Part shown: positions 1 through 16,509 of the stretch, piece by piece
Layout of the letters: each line of letters begins with the position of its first letter
How positions within the stretch are numbered: position 1 is the first letter of the stretch
Source of the DNA: Phallus indusiatus
Lineage: Eukaryota; Basidiomycota; Agaricomycetes; Phallales; Phallaceae
Assembly: GCA_027605045.1 (NCBI GenBank)
Contig: JAQFWX010000048.1
Span: forward strand, 1-64,000
DNA length: 64,000 nt
Reading direction: 5' to 3'
Notes under the pieces: generated by a model
The model's input: only the letters and a program-made list of their open reading frames with translations
What the model was told of the DNA's origin: nothing
The model's database searches: none
Translations under genes and position numbers: made by a program

Positions 1-463
1 CTTCAAATTCCCGATGTTACGTCGTCATGAACAATTCAAATACACACAATTACGTTTGCATGTATACTAGTTTTCATTCCGTCAGAATTGTATAAACAAA
101 ATCGTCATCACGACTGCAATGTCCTTGGATATAAAACTCCTCAGCCCATATATTAACATTAAAAAATAACATAGTAAACAACATATGAAGAGATTCTCGA
201 TCCAAAAAAAAGGCATCGCATAATCAACTTGATAAAAGTTGAGCGAAAGATGTATGCTGGATAGTGCAGAATGCAAATGAACTAGGATTTGCCAACTCCG
301 GTCACTGAGTTTAGCCCGAATCACAAGGAGGTTTAAATTGGAGATGATATGCTCCTCTCCTATGGTATCAATACGGACCTCCAGGGGTGTGGATAGAAAA
401 AGAATGGGCATTATTTCTTTTTAAGACGTCTCCTTCAGTGCGACAACGCTTCCCAAGGTCCCC
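1..463. other. No gene recognised
   Basis: This stretch lies downstream of the first gene. Only short reading frames without domain character are visible, so it probably holds the 3' untranslated region and spacer. Confidence 0.4.
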
Positions 464-3363
464 TCACTTCAACATTTCCCGAATCTCCGCACTCTTCAAC
501 TTGGCTCGTAAAAAGTCAAGTCGACGTTCATATCGTCTTGTAACAGTGGCGCGACGCCTTCGAATAGTGTCCAATTCGTCCGAAAGAGACGATAGAGACG
601 GATGAGGAGCTGTCTGCTGCTCTTGCTGCTGTGATGGTGTATCACTACCAGAATCGGGTATAACCACCGAAAGTGCAAGTGAAGTGTCCGCGTATGGATG
701 TTTAGAATACAATTTGGGTATTACGGAGGATAACGCGGGTATAGGAGGAGGAGGGGAAGGAGACCGTGGCGGTTTTGGGACAGGCGGGACTTGCTGGGCT
801 TGTAATGAAGGAGGTGGTTTTTCACGGGCTGGTCGTTCACGACTATGACTTCGTGTCCGCACCCGGGAGGTCGTCGAACGATCTGTTATTGCCGAAGCGC
901 TAGTAGACACTGGACTTGGTGCTTGAGACGATGAGGACGCAATTGTACCAATTGAATGAGATGTCCCCGTCCCCAGCCCGACTCCCACGCCGTCCTTGTC
1001 TCGTTCTCTCTCCCGCTCCTCTCTGATTTCCAATGACGCAGCGGCAATACTGGGTGGTAAAACAACTTTTGTTTTCCCTGTCTTTTTCCGCTGTAGCAGA
1101 AGAGAGGGTCGTCTCTTTGGTGGTGAAGAAATGGGTATAGCGGGTGTCGGATGAGGGTCCTTTGTGTGAACATCAGACGCTCCATCGCGATTCGTATAGG
1201 TAGCCAACCGTAGTCTTGATTTTGGTGTTAAAGTAGAAGTTGGATTTGTCAGTAAACTAGGCGAGGAATGCGAGGTGTGCAGCGCGGGGTGAGGAGGTGG
1301 AGGAGAAAGGTTTGCTGCGTTTGATGAGGAAGTGACAGAAACTGAGGTCGCACTTGTTGTAGTAGCAGTGGTCGTGGAATTGTTAGAGGTGGAAGTAGAA
1401 GTGGACGTGGAACCATGTGCGGAACTAGAGCCAATGGTGGGAACTGTACTCCCAGACATCCCTGAGGTACTGGCAGAGGATCCGCCTTTATCTTTCACAG
1501 AACCTGACTTGGCACTCTTAATCGAAATAGCGTCAAGAGCAACAATGGACGTTTCTTCCGGTACGGACCCAATTACGCCGAACAGTCCACCACCGCCATG
1601 CATCCTCCCTCCTTTCGTCAACACGCTCAATTCTAGGGCATTAAATGCATCAAAGACCTTGCGACCTTCCATCTCAACAGCCTCAATTTCCGCACGCAGC
1701 GCTGCGGCAGATTTGAGTGGTTTAGACCCCGATGAAGATGAATGTGGATCCTTGTTTTTTTTCTCGTCCATGTCATCGTACCCATACGCATACTCATCGT
1801 CTTCAACATCATCCTCATGGCTTCGTTCTCTAACAAGAGCCGATATTGAGAGACGCGTAGGGGGAAAGGGAGGAAGGGGAGGCTGAGGTTGATTTTGTGT
1901 GGAGCTGGAAGCTGAAGTGCCATGGCGTAAATGAAAGGAGGATGGTGGTTTGTTGGATCTCGAAGTAGTACGCGATGAAATAGAGGATGCGTAATTTCCT
2001 TGCATGCGTCGGGGAACGGAGAGAGCACGTAAGTCAACCGCGGCTGAAGCGGAAGAAGGTGAGGGCGGGACACTGCCACCACCAAAATGTGATGAATATA
2101 TTTGTAAATGAGATGGAAAACCAGTTACAGAGACTGAACCGGCGACAGAACCTGCAACGGATCCTACGCCTGTTCCAACACTAGCCAAGGAATCGTTCGA
2201 TAGCTGTCTAGGCATTACTCCTCTAACCATACTTCCATAAGCGCCAGAATAAGGATTATTACGGCGATAGTTGGATGAAAATGAAGGTCTTGAATAAATT
2301 GAAGAGGTTTCTTGGTGTTCAATATCATATTCCCCATGAAGGTGATCACCATCTTGACTGAATCCATCTAGACTTGTAGGTCCTCTGGAATGCGATGATC
2401 CAGATCTTCGCGTTGCTCGCCGAAAGAGAGAAGATACTGCAGTCGCGATGGACCTTTGTGATTCAATAGATGGTGCACGATTGAGCGTTTTGCTCGGTGA
2501 CTGATGACTATTCGATGGAGAAGAAACAAGGTTGGAATTTCTCCATGTATTGGAATTGCCCTTGTTGATGCTGCCGCTTGCACCATATCCACCACTAAAC
2601 CGTTTCCGCGCAGATCCAGTGGAGGCGGTTGGTGTGTCACCCCAGGCCGCCGTTTGACTTTGAGCTTCGGCCTGTGCAAAACGTTCAAACAGATTTTGAC
2701 GTAGGAGGCGGTGGGCTTCATCACTGCATTTCCCGTAGTTAGAATTCTAGCCTCGGATAAAAAACAATATAGAGTACATACTCTAGTAATCCATCCGCAT
2801 TAGCCAAGGCCAGCTCATTCAGTTTTTCTGCTAGTGTGGTACTATTGACAATCGGTAAGATAGACATCAGTATTATTAGCAAACAAAAAGTTATGGAAAG
2901 AGAGGCGTACGTGAGAGGATCAGTTGAGACATGACGAAGAGGCTGAGGCTGAGAAGAGGAAGGAACGGGTTGGCTAGAGGCGGAAGCAGGGAAATTAACA
3001 TTGGAGTTCATGTTGGAGCCGGAAGCTGAACTAGATGGCATTGTTCCGACATTGGGGGTCGCGTTTGTATTAGTAGTAGTACTCTTCGACTTTCCATACT
3101 AAACAAGGATGAATGTTCAAAGTCAACATGGTATTTTGTAAAATGAAAAAGGCGATATGAATAAAAGAAGGCAAAAAAAAGTGGAAGCACAACGCCGTCA
3201 ACCAATTAAAAGGAAGATCATCAAGGCCCAAACAGAAAGGTAAAACAATGAAAGAGACACTCACGAAGCGCGACTTGATCACTTTGACCGATCCCGGTGA
3301 AGCGTTCAGCTCTGAGAGCGACAGTGGGGTCGGTTCTGCTTTTCGAGAAGAGAAGAATCCCAT
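464..3363 (-). CDS. Hypothetical Ser/Pro-rich protein, multi-exon
   Basis: The product is about 800 residues and I do not recognise a named family. The start is the ATG at 3361-3363, giving MGFFSSRK. Introns follow at about 3099-3264, within 2840-2930 and near 2725-2790, and the joints restore one continuous frame. The only ordered-looking part is N-terminal: a helical stretch around LAEKLNELALANADGLLDDE runs into RLLRQNLFERFA after splicing. The rest is low-complexity Ser/Thr/Pro with short acidic (about residue 350) and polyproline runs, ending in a basic helix (RRRRATVTRRYERRLDFLRAKL) that stops at 464. This composition suggests a disordered regulatory or scaffold protein, which is inference. 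The gene structure is well supported; the function is unknown. Confidence 0.75.
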
Positions 3364-5843
3364 CCCATACTATGGTTTCGATGTTTGCGGTACTGGTTGA
3401 GGATTAGGCAGGGGCGTTATGGAAATTGAATGTGCGGAAGTAGTATGGGTTGTAAGGCGTATGATGTGATTTAATACTTGGGTATGGAAAATGCACGATA
3501 GGGCGGCGTTATAGGTAAAACTAGGATAATGATTCAATTGTTCCTTGGGACTGATGTGTTATGATAGATGGTGGGGTGCGTTATTTGATTGTTTGAATAG
3601 ACTCGACGGGTTGATCGTGCTTTGAACCTGAAGATATAAAGAAGACTGGCACCAGCATTGGGAAAACAAGGAAAAATCAAATTAATACACAAATCAACAT
3701 GATCGCAATTTCTTTAGCTCTCACCAGAATTGAATGACTCAGGCGAAGATGTGTGTCCCGGATGCTCCCAGATGGATTGCTATTTATCTGGCTCTTAGTC
3801 TTTGCCACGAACTGGCTACAATCTGGTGTCAAAACGGCACCGCGCGTGCGATATGGCGGGAATCTGGACGTCGGGGAATAAAGATCGAACAAAGGAGCGG
3901 GGTCGAAAGGAAGAAAGAAAGGAAAGGAGATTCCCACCCGCCAAAAATATCAGCAGGAGCGAAGACAGCCCACGCAGGCAGGCAGTGGTTGTTGTGACGG
4001 CGTCCAAGAAAATGAAAGTGTAGTTTAGAATAGAAACTGTATTGCTATAGTTCAAAGAAAAGAAAAAAAAAATATATAAATGAGGTATGTATGTATGTAC
4101 TCACACAATTCAGTCAGTGATGAGAGTGCGGCATGCTAATGCCGCGCCGTTACTAACCTGGTTGGTGATCGCTCGGGTTAATCGTATACAAACGTAATAT
4201 GACTGGAGTCTGGTCCCTTGAACAAGTAGCCTTTACAATTAGCCTGTAAGCAACGGTTAGGAGACTAACCGCTTCAGGTTCGTCAACATAGCCTACGTAT
4301 GAAGGGATCAGAAGTCCTTCGATTGCGGCCTTCGCCATTGCAGTGCTATATATATGTACCAGCTTCAATCTTCCGGAATAATTTCTAGGGCAACAAGCAA
4401 TTTGTTTGAGTACCTTCGGCAACGTCGCATATCGTTTTCGTTTTGTTACTCCTTTTTTACTCGGGCACGCCGTTGCTTCTTTGTGTCCGGATGTTTCCTG
4501 AAGGTCTTCTTTTGCCTTGGCAAGCCATTCTTGCTCGATGCGAGTCTAACATGAGAATTGTCCTGTCGTGAGTATGAGTATTGTCTAGTACGTATACGCG
4601 AAGGTAATGTCGTGCAAAATATCCCAGGAAGACCGCTTTCCGATTCAAAATATGACGCCAAATATGATCGCCAAATGTCCTTCATACTGCGATAATGAAG
4701 AGTCTGTAACAGTGGAATCTACATGTCTGCGATTCGAAAGCTTTGAGCGTCGGTACCCGAGGATCAATTGGAACATCCAGATCCGTCCAAATCCGTGAGG
4801 AACTCGGAGATCCTCAAGCGAGTGAGAACCAGCATCCGCATATGTTTTAGCCTATAGAAATATGTATTACGTCTGCCATTGTCTTATGGTTCCTTTCCAC
4901 AGTTTTGAATACAAGTTGTATTACTCACAAAGTCTTCTTGATCCTACAACGGGGCTAACCAAGGCTAACCATGACGTCGAAGTACACCTGTTGTCTTCTT
5001 CTGTATTGAACACGCGCTCTGAGAATCTTACAGTTATATATTCCTCAAATCATCGGCGTTGAGGAACATATCCGATCTTTTACAATTACGCCTTTCATAT
5101 CCAAATTTGTAGCAGAGGCTCCAAGTCGGCGGAGGAAGCTGTTTATATTTAGTTGATTGAACTATGCTTTAAAAACTACCTTGGCCAATATCAGTGATCG
5201 CACAAATGATCGACCAGCCTATGATCGAGGAGGTAAACGCGTAGCTTGGTTGTGACAACGCGTGCCGTCACATAAGAGCAATACCTTTTCATCACTGTGC
5301 ATAAATAGTCTTGATGAAAACTCGCAAATCAATAACACAGTATATTTTCACAACACTAGACTGAACACCACGACAGGGCCATCATACATTTGCCATTCTG
5401 GGCAATACAAGCCACCTCGATCCAGATCCCAATTACGCACCTGTCTTTGGAAAAGAGGTGAAAAACAGCGAACAGCGACAACAAAGTTTAAAGAACGAAA
5501 AAAGTTCAAAACGAAGCGATATCTCACCATCTTGTGATGAAATAAACAGTAGGCAGGTGTGGTGTTCGAAGAAAAACAAAACAGCAGAAAATTGTGAATT
5601 GAGTAAATTAATGAAAGGCCTGAAGATGCGGAAGGGGAAGGGGGTTAAGTGATATCAAAAGTCCTATCGCAGAAAGAACAGCGGGATCATTTGGAAGAGT
5701 ATTTCGTTCGTCAAGGAATATGCGGTAACGATGGAGAAACGGGAGGAAACAACAGCGGCGCGACTCATTGATACAGTATTATGTCAGTGAGAAAGGGAAG
5801 AAAGAAAACGTCCTTAGTTGGGTTGATACAACATTTGTACAGG
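3364..5843. other. 2.5-kb intergenic region, no gene recognised
   Basis: Only frames of 60-92 codons occur here, on both strands, and none has domain character or splice-consistent continuation. A short GTAT microsatellite lies at about 4085-4099. The region should contain the promoter of the minus-strand gene ending at 464 and the 3' end of PKC1. Confidence 0.4.
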
Positions 5844-9958
<4,115 letters not shown>

Positions 9959-11625
9959 CTGGGGTATTTTGGAAAAGCTAATGACTCGTCCTCAAGCAAA
10001 TGAGACCTGGTGCGGTTGCAGATATGGCAGCTGCCTCTCTTGAAGCACTAAGTAAAGGGCACAAGAGGTTTTTTCTAGATCGCAAGACAAAAGAAGTGAT
10101 TCACTCTTCCCTTTTCACGGGGAGACTGAAACAGTGACTTGGTGACGAGCCAGTGACTGGGCGGCTGGGCGGTGCCATCCGCACAGCACCCCGCTGTCTG
10201 GCGCCCACAGTGTTCCATCGATTAGATGAGAGTATGACAATATCATGTCTAACCCGTTCGAAAAAAAATTGATTTTGGACTGCGCAGCAATGTTCTGGAT
10301 GGATCATTTTCCTCCAAAAAACGTCCGATTTCGAGGCTGGGCGAGTCTCTATATCTCTATTTTTAAATTGAGATGACCAACAGACGACACATGCACAGCA
10401 CCCCAGCCCAGCCCAACCGCGTGATGATGATTGCAGGCTCCTCCATATGAAATGTCCATGAGCACAAAATGCATGGTAATTCGTAGTGCGCATGGTATGT
10501 TTTGGAATCCAAGCTTTCTGAGCTAACAGCTGTTGGTAATTTAATTGTTACTGTATATGTATCAAGTTGAACACAGCAATAACATCAAAAACGAAACCCG
10601 ACATCTCATCAATTCTTCTAACCAGACATCCTTACGGCCACCGGTGCGCTTCCTCAGGCTATACTCGCAGCTACATACAATTCAATCTTCATCTTTACTT
10701 CGGTGTTTTGTCGTCAGGTCCAATTGATTATTGCATACGTAAGCCTTCACCCTAATGTCAGTGGGCGTATGCCAAATGCTGATAAGATAAATAAATTTAT
10801 TTAATGCCACCGTCATGCGACCCACATCATACTTTACGAAAACGTGAACTTAAAATTCGAAGCGTGATCACATAAATATTCCACAATAATGTCCGCTCGC
10901 TTGTCCCACTAATTTGTGTATGTACGTACTACGACTCACGGACCCTTTTGCGGCTTGCCCTCAGCCTTTACCCAATGTAGACGGTCTTACATATCTGCCA
11001 TATTGTGAGAAGCTTAGCAACCTTCCTGAAAAGAGGAAGAAAAAAAAGAAACACCAATCGATACAAGAAAAATTCAGCGACAGTCGGATTTTGCTTATCA
11101 AAATTGGTATTTACGTTCTCCGGTCTCTTTTGCCGGGTTTCTTTTGCACCTATGAAACATTATCTGACGAGTCGAGAAGCATATGGGGGCCCGTTATGAT
11201 TGAGACCTCGTACTGATGCTTCTCAACCTTTTAGGTGGTCCATCAATACTGGATGATTTTGGTGAGATTATCTTGCGATTCTCCATAGCCTCATGAGCTC
11301 CTTTGGGAATTAAACGCCAGCTTGTCCAAACTCAACTTACGGGAATCCTTGTCCGATGCAGGATCCCTCACCTCTGTCTATTTAAATCTTTCGCCATTCG
11401 TCGGAGAATTGCATGCACTCGAGCTTCCCGTATTTTTTTTTTCATTCCTTTTTAGCGGTTATCCAACAAATATTTGATCTACTTTCTTTTTTTTTTCTGT
11501 AGATATGCCGGTTCGGCTTACGGTCCTTTGAAGGATCAAAGCATGGCGTCACTGGCATTCCTGGGCTTTTATAAAGTCCTTCTATTCATGTCTCTACAAC
11601 AGTACAAAGTAAATCCGTCTCCAAT
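9959..11625. other. Intergenic region between divergent PKC1 and AtuA-type genes
   Basis: No supported gene. Reading frames here are short and lack domains. Both neighbours start outward from this 1.67-kb stretch, so it holds both promoters. A long T tract lies near 11430-11500, just upstream of the plus-strand gene. Confidence 0.45.
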
Positions 11626-13856
11626 ATGGTTCGTCCTGTGCTGATTGGCAATGTCTCTGCTGCCACTGGAGACCGTATGCTCTCTTTTCGCGCTCACATT
11701 GCACATGACATCCTCATTCGTACTCTCTTTCTATAGGACTTGATGCTATGACAAGGATGCTCACCGGGACGCACAGAGTCGACGCTTTGGTCGGCGACTG
11801 GCTATCGGAGGCAAGTTTGTCGCAATCCTTTCTTTACCTGAGCATCGCTCGACAACATTGAACAGATGAATTTGCCTTGGAGAGCCATTGACTACATGAA
11901 AGACTCTAGCAAGGGCTACGATGAACATTTCTTAGAATGCTTCAAACTGGCTGCCGATGCCTTCGTTTCACGGAACGTCAAGCTGGTCACAAATGCCGGC
12001 GCGTTTAACCCCAAAGGACTAGCCACCCAAATCGAGCGCGTGCTAGCTAATTATGGCCCCAAAGGCAAAGCTAAAGTCGTGGCTTGGATCGAGGGTGACA
12101 ATGTTGAAGCTCAATGCCAGACTCATCCTGACAAGATCCGCCATCTGCATGACGGAACGAGTCTGAAAGAGTGGAAATTAAAGGCAATCACTTCTAACGT
12201 GTATCTCGGAGCATGGGGGATTACACGAGCCCTCCAGGAAGGTGCTGATATTGTTATTGCAGGTCGTGTCACCGACGCTAGTCCGGTTATGGGAATCGCC
12301 GCTTGGTGGCATAACTGGCAACAGCACGATGTTGATAAATTGGCCCAGGCGCTGGCTGCAGGGCATATACTTGAATGTGGCACTTATGTCGTGAGCATTT
12401 TGGCAAATTAAACTGTTTATTTCTTCCAGAATGCTAACTTTTGCGTGTTTCTCAGACTGGAGGAAATTTCTCAGGATTTAAGCCATCGCTCCCGAATATG
12501 TACGATTTGGGACATCCCATCGCTGAGATTTCCGAAGACGGCACAACTATTATAACCAAACAGCCATGCGACAATGGATTTATTTCAGTTGAAACGATGA
12601 TCTGTCAAATTTTGTACGTCACTCCACATTGCAACGTTTTGTTCTTATATTTTAGTTGATAATTTTTCTGCCTTTTTTTCATATCATCACTAAATACTAT
12701 AGATATGAAGTTCAGGGGCCATTTTATTTTAACCCCGACGTAATCGCGGATTTCACCAACATACGCTTTACCGAAGACAGTCCTGATAGGATCCGCATTC
12801 ATGGTGTCAAAGGCTTATCAGCTCCAGAGACCATGAAGGTGGTCATTCAAGGACACGGGGGGTACCAAGGCGAACTGGCATTTCATCCCGTCGGACTGGA
12901 CATTCCAGAAAAATTCCAGAATCTCAAAGTAATGACGGAAAAAATTCTCAAAGATGACCTCGACAGGGGCGACCTTACGCTTTTGGAATGCCAACTTTAC
13001 GGATCCGAAGTCGTCAATCCAAGCTCACAACAGGAAGCCACGGCGTACATCAGGTCTGTTTTAGTAAATACATATAAAGAGCCTGTCCGGTAATCTAACA
13101 ATGTTTTCCGATTCAAGGATATTCTTTCAGGGGAAGACCGAAGAAGTCGTTCAAAGAGCAGGAATTCTCGCCCTGTCGAATTATATTCAAGGATATCCTG
13201 GAATCATGCCGAACTTAGATACCCGGTTGGCGCAACCTAAACTTTTCCTCGAATTGTGGCCTGGCATCATGCCGCGCTCTCTCGTCTCGCAAGCCGTTCA
13301 TATAGGTGGCAAGGAAATAGTCATCGAAGAGTTGACATCGACCACGCCCTTTTCTGATCTTCCACAACAACCGTCATACGAATCAACTTCGCCAATAGCA
13401 CTTCCGGAATTCGGACTCACTGTACGCGCGCCATTGGGTCATGTCGTTTATGCGAGGTCCGGAGATAAGGGGCCAAACGTGAACATTAGTTTCTTTTGCT
13501 CCGCACGAAGTGAGCCAGAGGCTATTGCCAAATGGGACTGGCTTAGGTCTTTTCTCTCAACTGAGATGTTGCGTCATCTCCTGGGACGAGATGCTGCCCG
13601 AGTCCAGAAGATCGAACGCTGTGAATTCCCGAACATTAGGGCAGTGCACTTTGTTTTACATGGCATCCTAGGAACAGGGGTCGGATCCACTCCGGTGCTT
13701 GATTCCCTTGGAAAGGTAACACGATATTTTTTTCTTTCCCTTTCATGCAGTGATTGTGGCTGACCACACGATTTGATTCAGAACGTGGGCGAATACCTGC
13801 GTGCGCGTGTTATTGATATTCCGAGTCAATTTTACGATCCCATGGCCAAGATATGA
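11626..13856 (+). CDS. AtuA/DUF1446 family protein (acyclic terpene utilisation family)
   Basis: The family is named after AtuA of the bacterial acyclic terpene utilisation cluster; its biochemical role in fungi is unknown. Seven exons give about 600 residues: 11626-11674, 11737 to about 11810, 11866-12390, 12456-12613, 12703-13053, 13118-13715 and 13792-13856. Recognisable family stretches are the N-terminal GDRLDAM, then LVGDWLSEM, LVTNAGAFNP, IAGRVTDASP, VTGGNFSGF and the C-terminal LGHVVYARSGDKGPNVNISF, which belongs to the AtuA-like ferredoxin-fold end domain. All splice phases keep the frame. Intron 2 uses a GC donor (GAG then GCAAGT). The stop is ATA-TGA at 13854-13856. No signal peptide is visible, so a cytosolic or peroxisomal enzyme is plausible. 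Confidence 0.88.
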
Positions 13857-13958
13857 TATATATTTACATATTAGCGTCTATCTACCTAATGAAATTTATT
13901 TACTGCATGGCCTTCCCATATGTAATCAAACCACGGAGTTTCCCTTTGTAATATTAAA

Positions 13959-16190
13959 TTAGGATATTCGTTTAAGCTCTACATAAACAACGTCCTTGAG
14001 GAATGTGTCATCTGTCAGGGCAGGAATTTGTATCTGCGCCATGATATGCGATTTTCCAAACATAGAAGGATTAATAACGGTGCTATTTCCGACGGTCTAT
14101 ACCGAGAGAAAGAAAAAGAAAAAAAAACATCGTTTCTCAAAATGGATGGATAGGCATGTGGAAGTCGATTTTCTCACCTTCGAGAATTGTCGAAGTACAC
14201 TCGGTAATATGAGAATATCAGGACCCGGTTCTGCCAAGTTCAAAAACTCTAAATGAGATGCATCTAAATTAATATCGGAGCAAAGCTCCAACGGTACTGG
14301 GAACACAGGGTAAAAGCTGGGCGACCCTTTTAGATCCGATACACGGACATATGGTAAGATGCCCACCTGCGCTGCTCCAGAACGTGGCTGCATAAAATTG
14401 ACATTGCATCCGGCGGGGAAAGCGTGGAATTAGAAGTTGATTGATGTGAGCGCTGGATATACTGCTGGTTCTTTAGATGGTATAGAATGTCAGCGCCAGA
14501 CGTTCCGAAGACAACCCCATTTAACGAAAATGTACACGGATTGGGAAGAATTTGAATAGATGGCTATTTAAAAAAAACCCAAGTTAATATTAGAATTCCT
14601 GAATTTCTTTCTACACACAGAAGGAAGTGGTCCGAAATCCATTTCCGTTGCATTTTGGGGATAGACTGCGTGCCCGCACAATATATCGCGAACATGAGGC
14701 ACAAGCACAACCAGAATATCTGAATGTTGTGTTAGCAGTGATTTTATTGGCTCCAAAAAATGTTCCTGGAACAGCTGTGAAGGTGAGGCATGTAATTTGC
14801 CTGATTTCACATGTGGATGAGCGGAATCTATGAAGGGTCCAAACTAGAATGTACGTCAGACGTTTACGAAAAAGAAATTTCCAGTATGTAGTACTTACTA
14901 GGATCAACGTTGACGGGTGAGAAGCTTTAGCTTCATTAATTATCGAAGTAAATGGTGTGAAATCCAATGCCTGATCAGAAGTGTATGGACCACTAGTAAC
15001 GTAAACCGCGAGGGGTCGCGAAATTTCCTTCTTCCGAGAACTGAGAATAGGAACCTTCGCAACACCATCATCATTATCGCCTGCACGCTAAACTGATGGT
15101 CACCGCCGCTAACAATTACGCACCGGTAAGACTTCCTCGACCAAAAATAGTCCCCCGCCGCCGTTTTTACCTCTGAAAGCAGCAATCTCCCCAGGAAATA
15201 GACTTTTTAAAGTACCACTTGGTGCGCCTCTTATCTGAAAGTCCTGTGTAAACCTCAACGGTGTACGTCGCCCAGAGCCAGTCATCCTCGATGTTTCCAA
15301 CATAATCGTATTAGCTGATAATTTCGATGATGATGGATCAACCTCTGAATCTGTGCAGATACGACCAACAACAGTTATGGGGTCCTGATCGCCATAGTAT
15401 TGAGTAATGATAATGCCAGATTTTGAAATACTCACATCTGTTATCAGCGATGGATCTTCAAACTCTTCAATACTATATGTCTCCCGTATCAATTGAGCAA
15501 GTTCGTCTATTCGATCATCGAGTGCTTCAAACAATATTAGTGGGCAAAGTAGTCTTTAACGCCGTAATCACTCAGCTCACCTTCGCTCCGCACAGAAATC
15601 TTCTCAAACATATAACGATCTTTAAGAATTTAGTAAACCGACTAAGTTCCATACTATTAGAAAAATAAACTCACAAGCTCGTTTATTTCTTTCTTTCTCA
15701 TTCGGACCGACGAAGTCTACACAAGGAGCAGTTTGAAGTCGATCTTTTCGTGTAGGCGCAGCTGTCATTGTGGGCTGAGCGACAACGGAAGCATGGCTGT
15801 TACTATTCACGCGAGTCGCCGCGTTGAAGTTCAAAACCCTTCCTCGACCTCTGCCTCGCGTAGCCTTTCGCTGTTCATTCTTCTGAGCTATCAATCTCGC
15901 GACGTGATTTCGTAGCTCTTTGGCACCGTCGAGTGTAATAGGAGTGATAACTCGGTCCAAACCTTTAACGCCTTGGTTAGCGTTGAAATTGAGGGCTTGC
16001 CATTCGAAAAGAAGGTCGTCTGGTTTGAAATTGTAGTCTACGCAAATCTTGCAGCCTGTAAAGAGTGCGATTAGGAGTTGAAACAAGAAGTAAACTTATA
16101 CAAACATTCTGATATAATGTCTGATGTTTCTGGAGTTATAGTAATTTCGAACGCAGCTGCTAAAGAATCGCGTAATTGACTCGTGTTCAT
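13959..16190 (-). CDS. POL12: DNA polymerase alpha subunit B
   Basis: This is the non-catalytic B subunit that couples the polymerase alpha/primase complex to replication initiation. The start ATG (16188-16190) gives MNTSQLRDSL and a helical N-terminal domain. After a basic RGRGRGR linker come the OB-fold part (VDFVGP near 15700; ALDDRIDEL; VVGRICTDSE; SLFPGEIAAFRGKNGGGG) and the calcineurin-like phosphoesterase-type part (LAVYVTSGPYT; LFGPFIDSAHP; VLVPHVRDI; ILPNPCTFSLNGVVFG; FYPVFPVP; DILILPSVLRQFSK). The catalytic metal ligands are not expected in this subunit. At least seven introns were placed with consistent phases. The stop TAA is at 13959-13961, about 100 bp from the convergent AtuA-type gene. 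Length, about 560 residues, fits fungal relatives. Confidence 0.92.
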
Positions 16191-16230
16191 GGTTGAGGGA
16201 GTTGAAATGACAAGTCTGTTGACAATTGTG

Positions 16231-16240
16231 GACGCGATTC
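16231..16240. promoter_or_regulatory. Possible MBF-like (ACGCG core) site upstream of POL12
   Basis: GACGCGATTC lies about 40 bp upstream of the POL12 start codon. The core ACGCG is the MBF box of G1/S replication genes in yeasts. One occurrence of a 5-bp core is weak evidence. Confidence 0.25.
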
Positions 16241-16509
16241 ATACTCTTACGTAACATTTGCCAAAATTGACGCCCGTGTATTGTTTCCCGGTCCGTTTAA
16301 GTTCAGTGACCAGTCTCAAACAGAGAAAATAGTGCAAATATCTTCAGCAACCAATCCATAGAGTAGGATAAGTATATTAGACCTAAATCGTAAAAAAAAA
16401 TCGATAAATAAAAAGGGGAATATAAAGAATCTATAGCAGAAGGAGCCCGCTGATTCGGCCCACTATTTGGCCAGGTCAGATCAGGCGTAACAGTATATTA
16501 TCATATCGT

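Noticed and set aside
1332..1886. Plus-strand 184-codon frame opposite the first gene
   Set aside because: It mirrors the low-complexity Ser/Thr codons of the minus-strand gene, which has consistent introns and a start.
4153..4422. 89-codon minus-strand frame in the PKC1 3' region
   Set aside because: Composition is unremarkable and no family or gene structure supports it.
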